A stretch of 64,000 bases of DNA. Origin: Nannocystis sp. RBIL2 (GTDB lineage Bacteria; Myxococcota_A; Polyangia; Nannocystales; Nannocystaceae). The notes under the pieces are model-generated. The model was not told the origin of the DNA, searched no databases, and was given only the letters and a program-made list of their open reading frames with translations. Location of the stretch: assembly GCF_026626745.1 (NCBI RefSeq), contig NZ_JAPNJW010000002.1, positions 3,682,151 through 3,746,150 of the forward strand. Reading direction: 5' to 3'. Shown here piece after piece: positions 7,620-16,671 of this stretch. The first letter of the stretch is position 1. Each line of letters begins with the position of its first letter. Both the position numbers and the translations under genes were made by a program.

Positions 7620-9761
7620 TCAGTTCTGCGGGAACTCGACCCAGTGCGCGTCGCTCAGGTCGGCGAGCGCGCTGGCCTTGAGGCCCACGTCGGACAGCGT
7701 GAACACCTGCTCGCCGATGACGATCGAGCGGCGCAGCATCGGCGAGTAGTAGCAGCCGTAGTACTCGTCCCAGCACTCGTCGACGATCGGCTCGGGGTGC
7801 TGGACCTCGCCGACCAGCGAGATGCCGTCGGCCTCGTCGACGCGGAAGCCGAACGCGCCCTGCTCCCAGGTGTAGCCGAGGTTGTCGTCGTAGCTCGACC
7901 ACTCGAGCGGCAGCATCGCCAGGCCGGTCTTGCCCCACCACAGGAACGCCTTGTGGTCGAACAGCGCCTCGGACCAGCCCCACTCGGAGCCGATCGAGGT
8001 CTTGTGCAGCTGCTTCGGCGCGGCGTCGTCCGACACGTCGAACAGGCTGAGCTGGATGCCGAGCAGCTGGCCCTCCTCGGTGCCGTCGCGGCCGACGCCG
8101 AGGATCAGGTCCTCGCCCACGGGGTGCAGGTAGGCCGAGAAGCCGGGGATCTTCAGCTCACCGGCGACGACCGGCTGCGCCGGGTCGCTGACGTCGACGG
8201 TGTAGAGCGGGTCGGTCTGGCGGAACGTGACCACGTAGCCCTTGTCGCCGATGAAGCGCACGCCCTGGATCTGCTCGGTCTTGCCGAGGCCGCCGACCTG
8301 GCCGATCTGCTGCAGCTCGTCGCTCTCCTGGCGCAGCACGCTGACGAAGCTCTCCGAGGTCGCCTGGTCCCAGCCCTGGATGTCGGTGCTGGCCACCCGC
8401 AGGTCGCCCTCGTACTCCGACATCGCCCACTGGCTGAGCAGCCAGCCGCGCACCGAGCCCGACGCGACGTAGGCGGCGCGCGAGCGGTCCTGGATGTCGA
8501 ACTTGTGGATGTACGTGGTGCGGCCCTGCTCCTCGGCCGAGGCCTCCGGGTCCGAGTCGGCCGGGTTCCACGGGGTCGTCGCCACGTAGAGGTTCTGCTT
8601 CGAGGCGTAGACCGTCTCGCCCTCGGAGAACACGCCGACGCCGCCGGTCGGGCTCAGGTGGCCGTCGAGGTCGACCGTCAGCACGCCGAGGGTCGACAGG
8701 CCGGAGTAGACGCCGGGGTGCATGACGTCGTCGCAGGCGAGCAGCACGCCGGAGCTGACCTCGGCTTGCCCCTGGGACAGGTCCTCTCGGACATAACGCG
8801 GCAGCCAGTTCTCGATCGTCGAGCCCTCGATGACCGAGGTGTTGAACACCTTGGACTGCGACAGCGCGACCTGCCACAGGTGGTCGTACAGCGCCTCGCT
8901 GGCGCCGCCCTGCTCGTACGCCTCGTAGTCGAAGAACTCGTACGGGTCCTTGAGCTTGAGGCCGTTCGGCTGCGAGCGCACGACCACGCGGGCGACGCCC
9001 TCGACCATGCGGGCGCTGACCAGGTCGCCGGTGATGTGGAGGTTCGACACGATCTTCATCGCGTCGGGGTTCGAGATGTCGACCTCGATCAGGCGGGTGA
9101 TGCTGTTGTAGTAGTCGGGGCCGAAGTACTGCTGCAGGTCGATGCCCGCCGGCTCCGGCGCGCCCTCCCAGTCGCCGTAGTAGTACGACCAGCTGCGGAC
9201 CAGCAGCAACGCGCGGTCCTCGTGCATGAACAGCTGCACGTCGTAGAGGTCGGCGCCGATCTCGAGCGAGCTGCGCAGCGTCGGCGACGCGCCGGACGCG
9301 TCGACGAAGTGGAGCTTGCCGCGCGCGAACGCCAGGATCCGCTCGCCGTCGGTCTTGACGATGTCGGGCTCGTCGACGCCGGCCTCCTGCACGTTGGTGC
9401 CGGAGTAGTCGTCGCCCGCGCCCTCGCCCTCGCCATTGCCGTCCTGCGGGGGGGGCGAGCCGTCGCCGCCCGAGTCGCCGCCGTCGCTGCCGCTGCCGGT
9501 CAGGCCGCCGGTGCTTTCACCGCCGGCGGGGTCGCCGAACCAGCCGCCGCTGTAGTCGTAGCCGTTGAGGTTGCCGTACTTCTCGATCAGGCCCTTGGCC
9601 TCGCCCTTCGTGTAGCTGAGCAGGTCGTCGCAGCTGTCGAAGGCGTAGAGGACGCGCGGGTCGAGGTTGCCGCCGCCGGGCTGCTCCTGTTCTGAACAGC
9701 CGGTGGCGAGGGCGCCGAGGAGCAGGAAGGCGGGGAGCGCAAGGGCGAAGGGGCGGGACAT
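7620..9761 (-). CDS. Beta-propeller domain lipoprotein (PF09826 type)
   Basis: 713 residues. The signal peptide ends at LATGC (Cys22), followed by a Gly/Ser-rich spacer. The family signature NVQEAGVDEPDIVKTDG occurs near residue 125, followed by repeated propeller strands such as FVDASGASP, LIEVDISNPDAM and YTVDVSDPAQPVVAGELKIPG. These secreted propellers are widespread in archaea and bacteria, and no enzymatic role is known to me. One copy of the dispersed palindrome sits inside the gene at 8778-8797. Start ATG 9761 lies downstream of a GGAG on the minus strand. It is 150 bases upstream of the GT-C-like gene on the same strand. Confidence 0.85.
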   Translation of the reverse strand: MSRPFALALPAFLLLGALATGCSEQEQPGGGNLDPRVLYAFDSCDDLLSYTKGEAKGLIEKYGNLNGYDYSGGWFGDPAGGESTGGLTGSGSDGGDSGGDGSPPPQDGNGEGEGAGDDYSGTNVQEAGVDEPDIVKTDGERILAFARGKLHFVDASGASPTLRSSLEIGADLYDVQLFMHEDRALLLVRSWSYYYGDWEGAPEPAGIDLQQYFGPDYYNSITRLIEVDISNPDAMKIVSNLHITGDLVSARMVEGVARVVVRSQPNGLKLKDPYEFFDYEAYEQGGASEALYDHLWQVALSQSKVFNTSVIEGSTIENWLPRYVREDLSQGQAEVSSGVLLACDDVMHPGVYSGLSTLGVLTVDLDGHLSPTGGVGVFSEGETVYASKQNLYVATTPWNPADSDPEASAEEQGRTTYIHKFDIQDRSRAAYVASGSVRGWLLSQWAMSEYEGDLRVASTDIQGWDQATSESFVSVLRQESDELQQIGQVGGLGKTEQIQGVRFIGDKGYVVTFRQTDPLYTVDVSDPAQPVVAGELKIPGFSAYLHPVGEDLILGVGRDGTEEGQLLGIQLSLFDVSDDAAPKQLHKTSIGSEWGWSEALFDHKAFLWWGKTGLAMLPLEWSSYDDNLGYTWEQGAFGFRVDEADGISLVGEVQHPEPIVDECWDEYYGCYYSPMLRRSIVIGEQVFTLSDVGLKASALADLSDAHWVEFPQN

Positions 9762-10259
9762 AAGGAAGGTCTCCAGATGAGACGTGGCCGGGGGGGCCGC
9801 GTCTTTGACAGGTCATGGGCGCCGGGGGGTCTCCGCGGCGATGCGGCCCCTTGAGCACGGCGCGTGCCAACCGGCCCCGGGCGGCCTCCGGCGGCCTTGC
9901 CGACGCTTTCGGCCCAGGCCGCGCCTTCCCGCCCCGGACACTGCGACCCCGGCGCCCGGACGTCGGCGCCAGCCTGCGGCGCCGCCGCTGCGACGATTTT
10001 TTCACGAGTTAACACACACTGCGCAAACGGCTACTCACCCCCTGCGCACACGGGGGTCACAGTCGGCGCACGATCCGCCGCCTCAGAGCCGCCCTGATGT
10101 TCTGTTAACACATCAGAGAAACATAAAGACATGTTCCAAAAGACATGTCTAATGGAACATATGTGCATTGAGCGCCAAACCAGCTGAGTCCGCAGCGGGC
10201 GCCTCGCCGCGTTGACATGTTCTTGATGTTGACGAAATCTTGACGGCAGAGGTGCTCGC
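9762..10259. other. Divergent intergenic region with palindromes and an AT-richer patch
   Basis: About 500 bases between divergent genes; no supported gene. ATGTTCC (10131) and GGAACAT (10154) form a 7-bp stem around the perfect palindrome AGACATGTCT (10141-10150), a diverged form of the dispersed family. The right end holds a probable regulatory tandem repeat (separate entry). Confidence 0.6.
10212..10245 (+). promoter_or_regulatory. Two tandem 17-base repeats upstream of the hydrolase gene
   Basis: TTGACATGTTCTTGATG is followed directly by TTGACGAAATCTTGACG, 12 of 17 identical. TTGA cores recur with 11- and 6-base spacing and end 15 bases before the ATG. This looks like a direct-repeat binding site or overlapping -35 boxes. 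The regulator is unknown. Confidence 0.45.
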
Positions 10260-11360
10260 ATGAATTCCGCCAAGATCCACACGATCGCCGTCATCACTAT
10301 GCTTGGGCTCGGTATGACCGGTGTAAAGACCGCATACGGGGCGGAGCCGTCGCAGACCGGCAAGACCGATGATACCGGCAGCTTCGTCGAGATCGACGGC
10401 GAGGCGGCCGCCCCGGAATCGGTGGTGGAAGAGGACATCGTCCTGCCGGCCGCAGCGCACGCGCAGAAGCTCGCCGTCCCGGCCAAGGTGTTCAAGCCGA
10501 AGTTCAAGAAGGGCGTCGGCCCCGGCCCCGCGATCCTGGTGATGCACGGCTCGGGCGGCCTGCACAAGATGCCGAACGGCAACGACGCCGGCGCGTGCAG
10601 CCGCGACCTCGAGGAGCAGTACGAGCGCTGGGGCAAGGAGCTGGCCGAGCTCGGCTACGTCGTGATGATGCCGGCGAGCTACACCGCGCGCGGCTTCTGC
10701 GACATGCACACCGACGAGGGCCGGATCCCGAAGAGCTACAAGAACCGCTCGGCGGCGATCGTCAGCCGGCTCTACGACATGGACGTGGCCGCCAACCACC
10801 TCTGCAAGATGGACGAGGTCGACTGCGAGCGCATGGGCGTGCTCGGCTTCTCGCACGGCGCGACGATGACCATGCTCGCGCTCCACTGGCAGATGGATCA
10901 CGCGCTCAAGACATTCCGCGGGTCGGACAAGGGGAAAGAGGTCGACTTCGCGATGCCGGACCTCTCGGACGCGCGCCCGAAGTTCAAGGTCGGCGTGGCC
11001 TACTACCCCGGCTGCGGCACCGACGGCTTCCTCCCCAAGGAGACCGGCGAGGGCGTCGACATCAAGGACAAGTACTTCCCGAGCGCCGACCTGTTCGTCC
11101 TCCACGCCTCGCGCGACGAGCTGGCGCGGATCTGCACCGTCGACGCCTCGGTGGAGGACGCCAGCGGCGAGCGCGAGATCCAGTCGGCGGAGGTCGCCGC
11201 GACCAAGGGCATCGACGACCGCTACAACATCGAGGTCTACGATCGCGCCGGCCACGGCTTCGACTCCGACGAGAAGGAGGCGAACGAGCCCGGCAACTTC
11301 GAGGCTGCCGATCACGCGCGCTCGGTCGCGCTCCAGCAGATCCATTCGCACTTGAACTGA
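10260..11360 (+). CDS. Secreted dienelactone-hydrolase-like alpha/beta hydrolase
   Basis: 366 residues. A signal peptide (residues about 1-27, ending KTAYGA) and a short linker precede an alpha/beta-hydrolase domain. Key elements are ILVMHGSGGLH, the nucleophile elbow GFSHGA (Ser about 198), YYPGCGTDG and the late His in DRAGHGFDS (about 333). The layout is that of the dienelactone hydrolase family. Two Cys-containing loops (ARGFCDMHTDEG and CKMDEVDC) suggest disulfides outside the cytoplasm. The substrate is not predictable. Its start lies 15 bases after a tandem repeat that may control it. Confidence 0.8.
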   Translation: MNSAKIHTIAVITMLGLGMTGVKTAYGAEPSQTGKTDDTGSFVEIDGEAAAPESVVEEDIVLPAAAHAQKLAVPAKVFKPKFKKGVGPGPAILVMHGSGGLHKMPNGNDAGACSRDLEEQYERWGKELAELGYVVMMPASYTARGFCDMHTDEGRIPKSYKNRSAAIVSRLYDMDVAANHLCKMDEVDCERMGVLGFSHGATMTMLALHWQMDHALKTFRGSDKGKEVDFAMPDLSDARPKFKVGVAYYPGCGTDGFLPKETGEGVDIKDKYFPSADLFVLHASRDELARICTVDASVEDASGEREIQSAEVAATKGIDDRYNIEVYDRAGHGFDSDEKEANEPGNFEAADHARSVALQQIHSHLN

Positions 11361-11399
11361 GCGCATTCGCCCTGCCTTAGCGCCTTACGCGCACCGTAC

Positions 11400-11419
11400 A
11401 CCTGTCCTTTGTGACAGAT
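11400..11419. repeat. Dispersed palindrome copy
   Basis: ACCTGTCC-TTTG-TGACAGAT, located 40 bases after the hydrolase stop codon. It may serve as a weak terminator. Confidence 0.6.
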
Positions 11420-11556
11420 GCATCAATAGCCCATCAATGCCCCGGGACGCGGTACTTCGACCGCTCCACCGCACACGAGGCCGCCGGCGTGACGCAGATT
11501 GCTTGTCGCGTGGGCGGCCTTTCCTACGCTCGGAGGCGGTACAGGGGGGGCATTGT

Positions 11557-13383
11557 ATGCCGTCAAGAGTGGGAAGCACGGTTGCGTATACTCGTAGGAT
11601 TGCGTCCTGGGCGACGCTGCTGACGGTCGTCGGCGGCTGTCCCACCGACGACACCGGGATCGGCAGCGCGACCGACGGGGGCAGCGGCACCGGCGGTACC
11701 TCGACGCCGGCGACCGAGACGGCCGCCGAGCCCACCACCCATTCAGGGGTGTCCGGCTCGATGGGCGACGACCTCACCGGCTGGCAGACCACCGGCACCA
11801 CCGACCCGGTCGGCCCGTGCGGCGCCGACCCGCTGTGCGGTATCCCGCCCGAGGAGCACGAGCCCACGCCCAAGCCGGACGGCCTGCCGAGCCCCCTACC
11901 CGGCGTATACGACGACCAGGGCCCGGCGCCGCTCGACAACGGCTTCCGCTCGCTGATGGGCTTCCCGAACCGCCAGCGCGAGCTGCTCGAGGAGCGCGTG
12001 GCGCGGATCTACGACCCCGACAGCCCCGAATTCCGCGAGTACCTCAGCGTCGACGCGTGGATGGCCGAGCACGCCCCCCTGGACGCCGACGTCGAGGTCG
12101 TCAAGGCGTGGCTCAAGTCGCGTAATTTCACCATCAATTTCGAGGCGAAGAACCGCCTCCTCATCCACTTCTCCGGCACGGTCAAGGACTTCAACGAGTC
12201 CTTCGCCACCGAGCTGCACATCTGCATGCGCAAGAACCCGCTGCACAGCGGCGACCCATTCCCGGTCTATTGCACGCTGGACAGCTTCACCCTGCCCAAA
12301 TTCGTGGCCGAGCGCACCAACGGCCTGGCCACCGCGGACCTGCCGGCCGAGACGGGCACTCTGGTCAAAGAGGTGGGCGAGGTGATCGAGGACTACCCGG
12401 GCGACCAGGCCTACGGGCCGCCGGCGTTCTTCGGCGCCTACAACATGCTGCCGCTGTTCGAGCAGGGCATCACCGGCGAGGGCTCGGCGGTCGGCGTGGT
12501 CGGGGCCGGCACCTACCATTCGATCGACCTGCAGATCTTCTGGAAGTCGTTCGGTATCGAGCGGGCGCTGCCGACCCGCGTCAACCTGATGGAGCCGGTG
12601 TTCGAGCGGGTCACCGAGACCGTGCTCGACACCCAGTGGTCGTCGTCACTGGCGCCCGGGGCCGACGCGTACGTCTACGAGGGCCCCGACGCGCGCAACA
12701 CCGCGCTGCTGTTCGCCTGGAACGAGGCGATCGGCGACAACAAGGTCGACGTGCTGTCGACCTCGTTCGCCCACCGCGAGGACGCCGAGGCCAAGACGCT
12801 GCGCCACCAGTACGACGAATCGGCGCTGATGGGCGCGGCGATCGGCATGACCCTGCTGTCGGCCAGCGGCGACTCGGCCGGCGCCGACACCCCGTGCAGC
12901 AGCCCGTACGTGACGTGCGTCGGCGGCACCAACCTGGTCGCCAGCGTCGACGGCAAGATCGAGTCGGAGGTGGCGTGGTCGCTGTCCGGCTCGGGCCAGT
13001 CGAAGTCGTTCGCGCTGCCCTACTGGCAGGCGGCCGACGTCGACAGCAAGTCGCGCTCGATGTGCGACCTGGCGCTGTCGTCCTCGCCCGAGAACCCGAT
13101 GTGGATGCGCCGCTGGACCAACTGGGAGGCTTATGGCGGGACGTCGTTTGCCTCGCCCGCGTTCGCCGGGATGGTCGCGGTCATCAACAGCTACCGCAAG
13201 GCGCACGGCAAGCCGCGCGTCGGCTACCTCAACCCGCTCATCTACCTCCACGGCCCGACGCGCGCGACCTTCCGCGACATCACCAAGGGCGCGACCAAGT
13301 TCTGGCCGGCGGGCGTCGGCTGGGACTACCCGACCGGCCTCGGCGCACCCGACATCGCCGCCCTCGCCGCGGCCATCCCCTGA
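11557..13383 (+). CDS. Sedolisin (S53) family protease, lipoprotein zymogen
   Basis: 608 residues. The lipobox VVGGC (Cys28) is followed by a Ser/Thr-rich linker, then a pro-kumamolisin activation domain (about residues 125-280, with PDSPEFREYLS and FNESFATELH). The catalytic domain shows the S53 triad: Glu and Asp in ETVLD (about 353 and 357), the oxyanion Asp in SASGDS (about 438) and Ser in GGTSFASP (about 529). The Ca-site segment near the C-terminus (RDITKG, GWDYPTGLG) is present. Acid-active proteolysis outside the cell is the usual role. ATG 11557 is preferred over the upstream open frame because of the GGGGGG tract before it and the signal peptide after it. Confidence 0.9.
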   Translation: MPSRVGSTVAYTRRIASWATLLTVVGGCPTDDTGIGSATDGGSGTGGTSTPATETAAEPTTHSGVSGSMGDDLTGWQTTGTTDPVGPCGADPLCGIPPEEHEPTPKPDGLPSPLPGVYDDQGPAPLDNGFRSLMGFPNRQRELLEERVARIYDPDSPEFREYLSVDAWMAEHAPLDADVEVVKAWLKSRNFTINFEAKNRLLIHFSGTVKDFNESFATELHICMRKNPLHSGDPFPVYCTLDSFTLPKFVAERTNGLATADLPAETGTLVKEVGEVIEDYPGDQAYGPPAFFGAYNMLPLFEQGITGEGSAVGVVGAGTYHSIDLQIFWKSFGIERALPTRVNLMEPVFERVTETVLDTQWSSSLAPGADAYVYEGPDARNTALLFAWNEAIGDNKVDVLSTSFAHREDAEAKTLRHQYDESALMGAAIGMTLLSASGDSAGADTPCSSPYVTCVGGTNLVASVDGKIESEVAWSLSGSGQSKSFALPYWQAADVDSKSRSMCDLALSSSPENPMWMRRWTNWEAYGGTSFASPAFAGMVAVINSYRKAHGKPRVGYLNPLIYLHGPTRATFRDITKGATKFWPAGVGWDYPTGLGAPDIAALAAAIP

Positions 13384-13387
13384 GGCC

Positions 13388-13412
13388 GCGCGCGGGCCTA
13401 AAGCCCGCGCGC
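13388..13412 (+). terminator. Hairpin after the sedolisin gene
   Basis: A perfect 10-bp GC stem (GCGCGCGGGC and its complement) with loop CTAAA starts 5 bases after the stop codon. No U tract follows, so termination efficiency is uncertain. Confidence 0.6.
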
Positions 13413-13473
13413 AGCGCTGAGGCAGGTCGACTTCGGCCTGTCTTGTGGAACGTGGACTCCGGGGAGATGCGTG

Positions 13474-16400
13474 ATGACACCCTTCGAAGTGCTCCCGCAC
13501 GGCGGGCTCGACCAATCGATCCTCATCCCGGTCCTGGTCGGGGTCTACGTCGCCCTGTTCTTCACCGAGACGTTCGGCTGGGTGTTCGTCGGCCTGGTCG
13601 TGCCGGGCTACCTGGCCTCGGTGCTGGCGCTGCAGCCGACCACCGCCGCGGTGATCGTGCTCGAGGCGATCGTCACCTACCTGCTGGCCCGCGGCCTCGC
13701 CTACGCGCTGGCGCCGACCGGCGTGTGGGCGCCGTTCTTCGGCCGCGACCGCTTCTTCGTGATCGTCCTCGCCAGCGTGCTGGTCCGTCAGCACGACCAG
13801 CTGTGGATCTTGCCGGCGCTGTCGTCCTGGCTCGAGCTGCAGCTCGGCAGCGAGCTCCCGCCCGTGCGCGAGTTCTACAGCATCGGCCTGGTGCTGGTGC
13901 CGCTGACCGCCAACATGCTGTGGAAGCCGGGCCTGGTGCGCGGCCTCGGCCCGCTCGCGGTCGTCGTCGGCCTGACCTACGCGACCCTCGAGCTGGTCCT
14001 GCTGCCGCTGACCAACCTGTCGCTGTCGTCGTTCGAGCTGCTCTACGAGGACAGCGCGATCGACTTCCTCGGCCACGCGCGCGCCTACGTGCTGCTGCTG
14101 ACCACCGCCACGCTGGCCGCCCGCTTCAACCTGCGGTTCGGCTGGGACTTCGGCGGCATCCTCGTGCCGGCGCTGCTCGGCCTGCTGTGGTTCACGCCGA
14201 TCGAGATGATGGTGACGCTGGCCGAGGCCTGCATCCTCTGGAGCATCACCAAGCTGCTGCTGCGCTACACCCCGCTGAAGCGCTACAACCTCGAGGGTCC
14301 GCGCAAGCTGGCGCTGGTGTTCAGCCTCAGCGTCGCGCTCAAGTGGATGCTGTCGCTGATCGTCAGCGTGACGATGCCCGGCATGCGCGCGCGCGAGCTG
14401 TTCGGCTTCGGCTACCTGCTGTCGACCCTGCTGGCGATCCGCATGCTGCCGAAGAAGGCGACGCGGCGGGTGCTGCTGCCCACCATCACCACCGCGTTCG
14501 CGGGGTGGCTCATCGGCAGCGCGCTCGGCCTCGGCCTCGACGTCGCCGCGCCGGTGCCGACCCCGGTGCCGGCCTTCAACCCGCGCAACACCAGCGATCG
14601 CCTGCTGCGCAGCGAGGCGGGCGCGCTCGCGCTGGGCCACGTGCGCGCCGAACTCGCCCCGCCGCGCCTCGAAGCGCCACCCGCGTCCGCGCTCATCGCC
14701 CACGCTGAGGCCTGGTCCGCGCTGGCCGCCTGGATCGCCGCGCCGACCGACGACGCGGCCGCGACCGCTCGCGACGCGGCCGCGCGCGCCGACCTCGGCA
14801 TCCACGCGATGAGCGCTCCGACCGGTCTCTTCCACCATGTCTCTTACGCCATCTCACCGATCGAGCGCGGCGTCGTGCACACCAGCTGGCCCTCGGCCCT
14901 GGTGGTGCCCGGCGCGAGCGGGCCGGCGATCGTGGTCCCGCGGCCGGTCGCCGAGGCCCCGGCCGCCGAGGCCGCGGGCCCGCTGTGCGCCGCGCTGTCG
15001 TGCCGCCTGGTGCTGGTCGCCGGGCGCGATCAGGTGCCCGGCGTGATCGACACCACCTTCTCCGCCGCGCTGGCGCGCCTCGCCCCCGAAGGCGCGGTCG
15101 AGCTGCGCGCCGACTTCGACGCCCCGCCCGGGCGCCCGCTCGTCCACCTCGAGGCGGCCGCGCCGATCGGCCTGCCCGCGCTGCAGCCGGCCACCCCGCG
15201 CGGCGGCGCCGGCCTGCCGCCGATGGCCCTCGCCGAGGGCGCCCCGCCGCTGCTGCTCGGCGCCCCGTGGGGCGAGGGCCGCCGCGCCGTCGTGCGCATG
15301 CACCCCGAGACGATGCGCGCCAGCCTGCTGCAGGGCGCCCCCGAGATCCGCAGCGCCCCCGCGCTGATGCCGTGGCTCGCCGAGCAGGTGCGGGCGTGGA
15401 GCGAGCGGCCGGACAGCGGCCTCGCCGCGCCGTCGGTCGCCGAGCTGACCTTCCTCGAGCGCCACGTCGCCGAGCCGCTGATCCACGGCTTCACCGAGGA
15501 CCGCGCGCTCGCGGCCCGCTTCGCCCGCCTGGTCGACGCCGAGGTGTGGCAGCTGCGCGACTGCGGCTCGCGCCGGCCCTGCCGCGCGCTCGTGGCCGGC
15601 GGCGAGATCCTGGTCCTCGGGACAGGTCCCTCCAAGCTCGTGATCGAGGCGATCCGCGTGCCCGAGGAGGCCGGCACCTGGCGTCTGGCCGCCGAGCTGT
15701 TCAGCGCCGCCAGCGGCCGCGCGCTGCTGATCGCCATCAGCCGCTCGGGCGCCGGCATGTCGGCGTTCACCCCGGCGCAGGCGCTGCACCAGGCGCTGTC
15801 GGCCGACGAGGCCGGGGCCCCGCGCACGATCGTGCAGATCCGCGGCCTCGGGGCCCGCCCCGGCGCGCCCGCCGACGCCCTGGCGATCGGCCGCCCGCGC
15901 GCCGGCGTCGGCGAGCTTCCGCCTGTCCTTTCGGACATGCTGACGATGTCCGGCCCGCTGTCGTTCGTGCCGCGCTGGCGCCTGCTCGAGGACGCCCCCG
16001 AGCTGGCCGCGCTGGTCGGCGTGCGCGACGCCCTGATCGCCTTCTCGGCCGCCTTCACCGCCGACGCCGCCGCGATCCTGTGGTTCCCGCCGGCCCTGCG
16101 CCGCGTCTACGCGCTCGGCGACCCGTGCCTCGACCTCCGCCGGCTGTCGGCGCTCGACCTGGTCCCGACCGGCCGCAGCTGCGGCGCGTGGGTCCGCGAC
16201 GAGGCGGCGATGGCCCTCGGCGGCGTCGCGCCCGGCGTGGTGGATGTCCGCACGGTCATGTCCAAAGGGACAGTCAAAGAGGAGCCGTCGGCGCGCAAGT
16301 CGGGCCGGGCGGCCGCCGAGGCGCGCGAGGCCGAGGCGCGCGGCAAGCAGGGCACCGCCACGGTCACCACCGGCGCGGCCGACTTCATGACCGCTCTGGC

Positions 16401-16671
16401 GCAGGTCGAGGCCTACGCCGAGTCGAACAACCTCCACTGGCTGCGCCTGGTCCTGGCAGGGCCCGGGCTGCGGCTGCAGGCCGGCCTCGGGCGGACCACC
16501 GGGCGCGGCTTCTTGTCGCTGTGCGAGACCGGGGCCGACCGCCGCTGCGCGCTCGTCTGGCTCGGCCCGGCGCTGCCCGGCCGCACCGTCGTGCCGAGCA
16601 AGATCCGCGCGGTCGGCCCGGCGCTGTGGCGGCGCAACCGGACCCTTCTGGTCGACGGGGAGGAGCGATGA
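13474..16671 (+). CDS. Double CapC/PgsC-like membrane protein fused to a large hydrolase-related domain
   Basis: About 1065 residues, first gene of an 18-kb operon. Residues 1-370 hold about ten membrane helices in two CapC-like halves, each with the family motif: GLVVPGYLA (about 50) and GGILVPALLGLL (about 228). CapC/PgsC of Bacillus is a roughly 150-residue subunit of poly-gamma-glutamate synthase, so this is a tandem duplication within one chain. Residues 380-1065 are soluble. Part of this (TIVQIRGLGARPGAPADALAIG) looks related to VVQIHGFSEDD in the third gene of the operon, but with His replaced by Arg, suggesting an inactive copy. GGGGAG upstream favours ATG 13474; GTG 13471 is possible. 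Three palindrome copies lie in the coding region. Confidence 0.75.
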   Translation: MTPFEVLPHGGLDQSILIPVLVGVYVALFFTETFGWVFVGLVVPGYLASVLALQPTTAAVIVLEAIVTYLLARGLAYALAPTGVWAPFFGRDRFFVIVLASVLVRQHDQLWILPALSSWLELQLGSELPPVREFYSIGLVLVPLTANMLWKPGLVRGLGPLAVVVGLTYATLELVLLPLTNLSLSSFELLYEDSAIDFLGHARAYVLLLTTATLAARFNLRFGWDFGGILVPALLGLLWFTPIEMMVTLAEACILWSITKLLLRYTPLKRYNLEGPRKLALVFSLSVALKWMLSLIVSVTMPGMRARELFGFGYLLSTLLAIRMLPKKATRRVLLPTITTAFAGWLIGSALGLGLDVAAPVPTPVPAFNPRNTSDRLLRSEAGALALGHVRAELAPPRLEAPPASALIAHAEAWSALAAWIAAPTDDAAATARDAAARADLGIHAMSAPTGLFHHVSYAISPIERGVVHTSWPSALVVPGASGPAIVVPRPVAEAPAAEAAGPLCAALSCRLVLVAGRDQVPGVIDTTFSAALARLAPEGAVELRADFDAPPGRPLVHLEAAAPIGLPALQPATPRGGAGLPPMALAEGAPPLLLGAPWGEGRRAVVRMHPETMRASLLQGAPEIRSAPALMPWLAEQVRAWSERPDSGLAAPSVAELTFLERHVAEPLIHGFTEDRALAARFARLVDAEVWQLRDCGSRRPCRALVAGGEILVLGTGPSKLVIEAIRVPEEAGTWRLAAELFSAASGRALLIAISRSGAGMSAFTPAQALHQALSADEAGAPRTIVQIRGLGARPGAPADALAIGRPRAGVGELPPVLSDMLTMSGPLSFVPRWRLLEDAPELAALVGVRDALIAFSAAFTADAAAILWFPPALRRVYALGDPCLDLRRLSALDLVPTGRSCGAWVRDEAAMALGGVAPGVVDVRTVMSKGTVKEEPSARKSGRAAAEAREAEARGKQGTATVTTGAADFMTALAQVEAYAESNNLHWLRLVLAGPGLRLQAGLGRTTGRGFLSLCETGADRRCALVWLGPALPGRTVVPSKIRAVGPALWRRNRTLLVDGEER

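Noticed and set aside
7536..9695. A 719-codon plus-strand frame opposite the beta-propeller gene
   Set aside because: The minus-strand product has a signal peptide and a recognised family motif; the plus-strand product is low complexity and Val/Ala/Asp-rich only.
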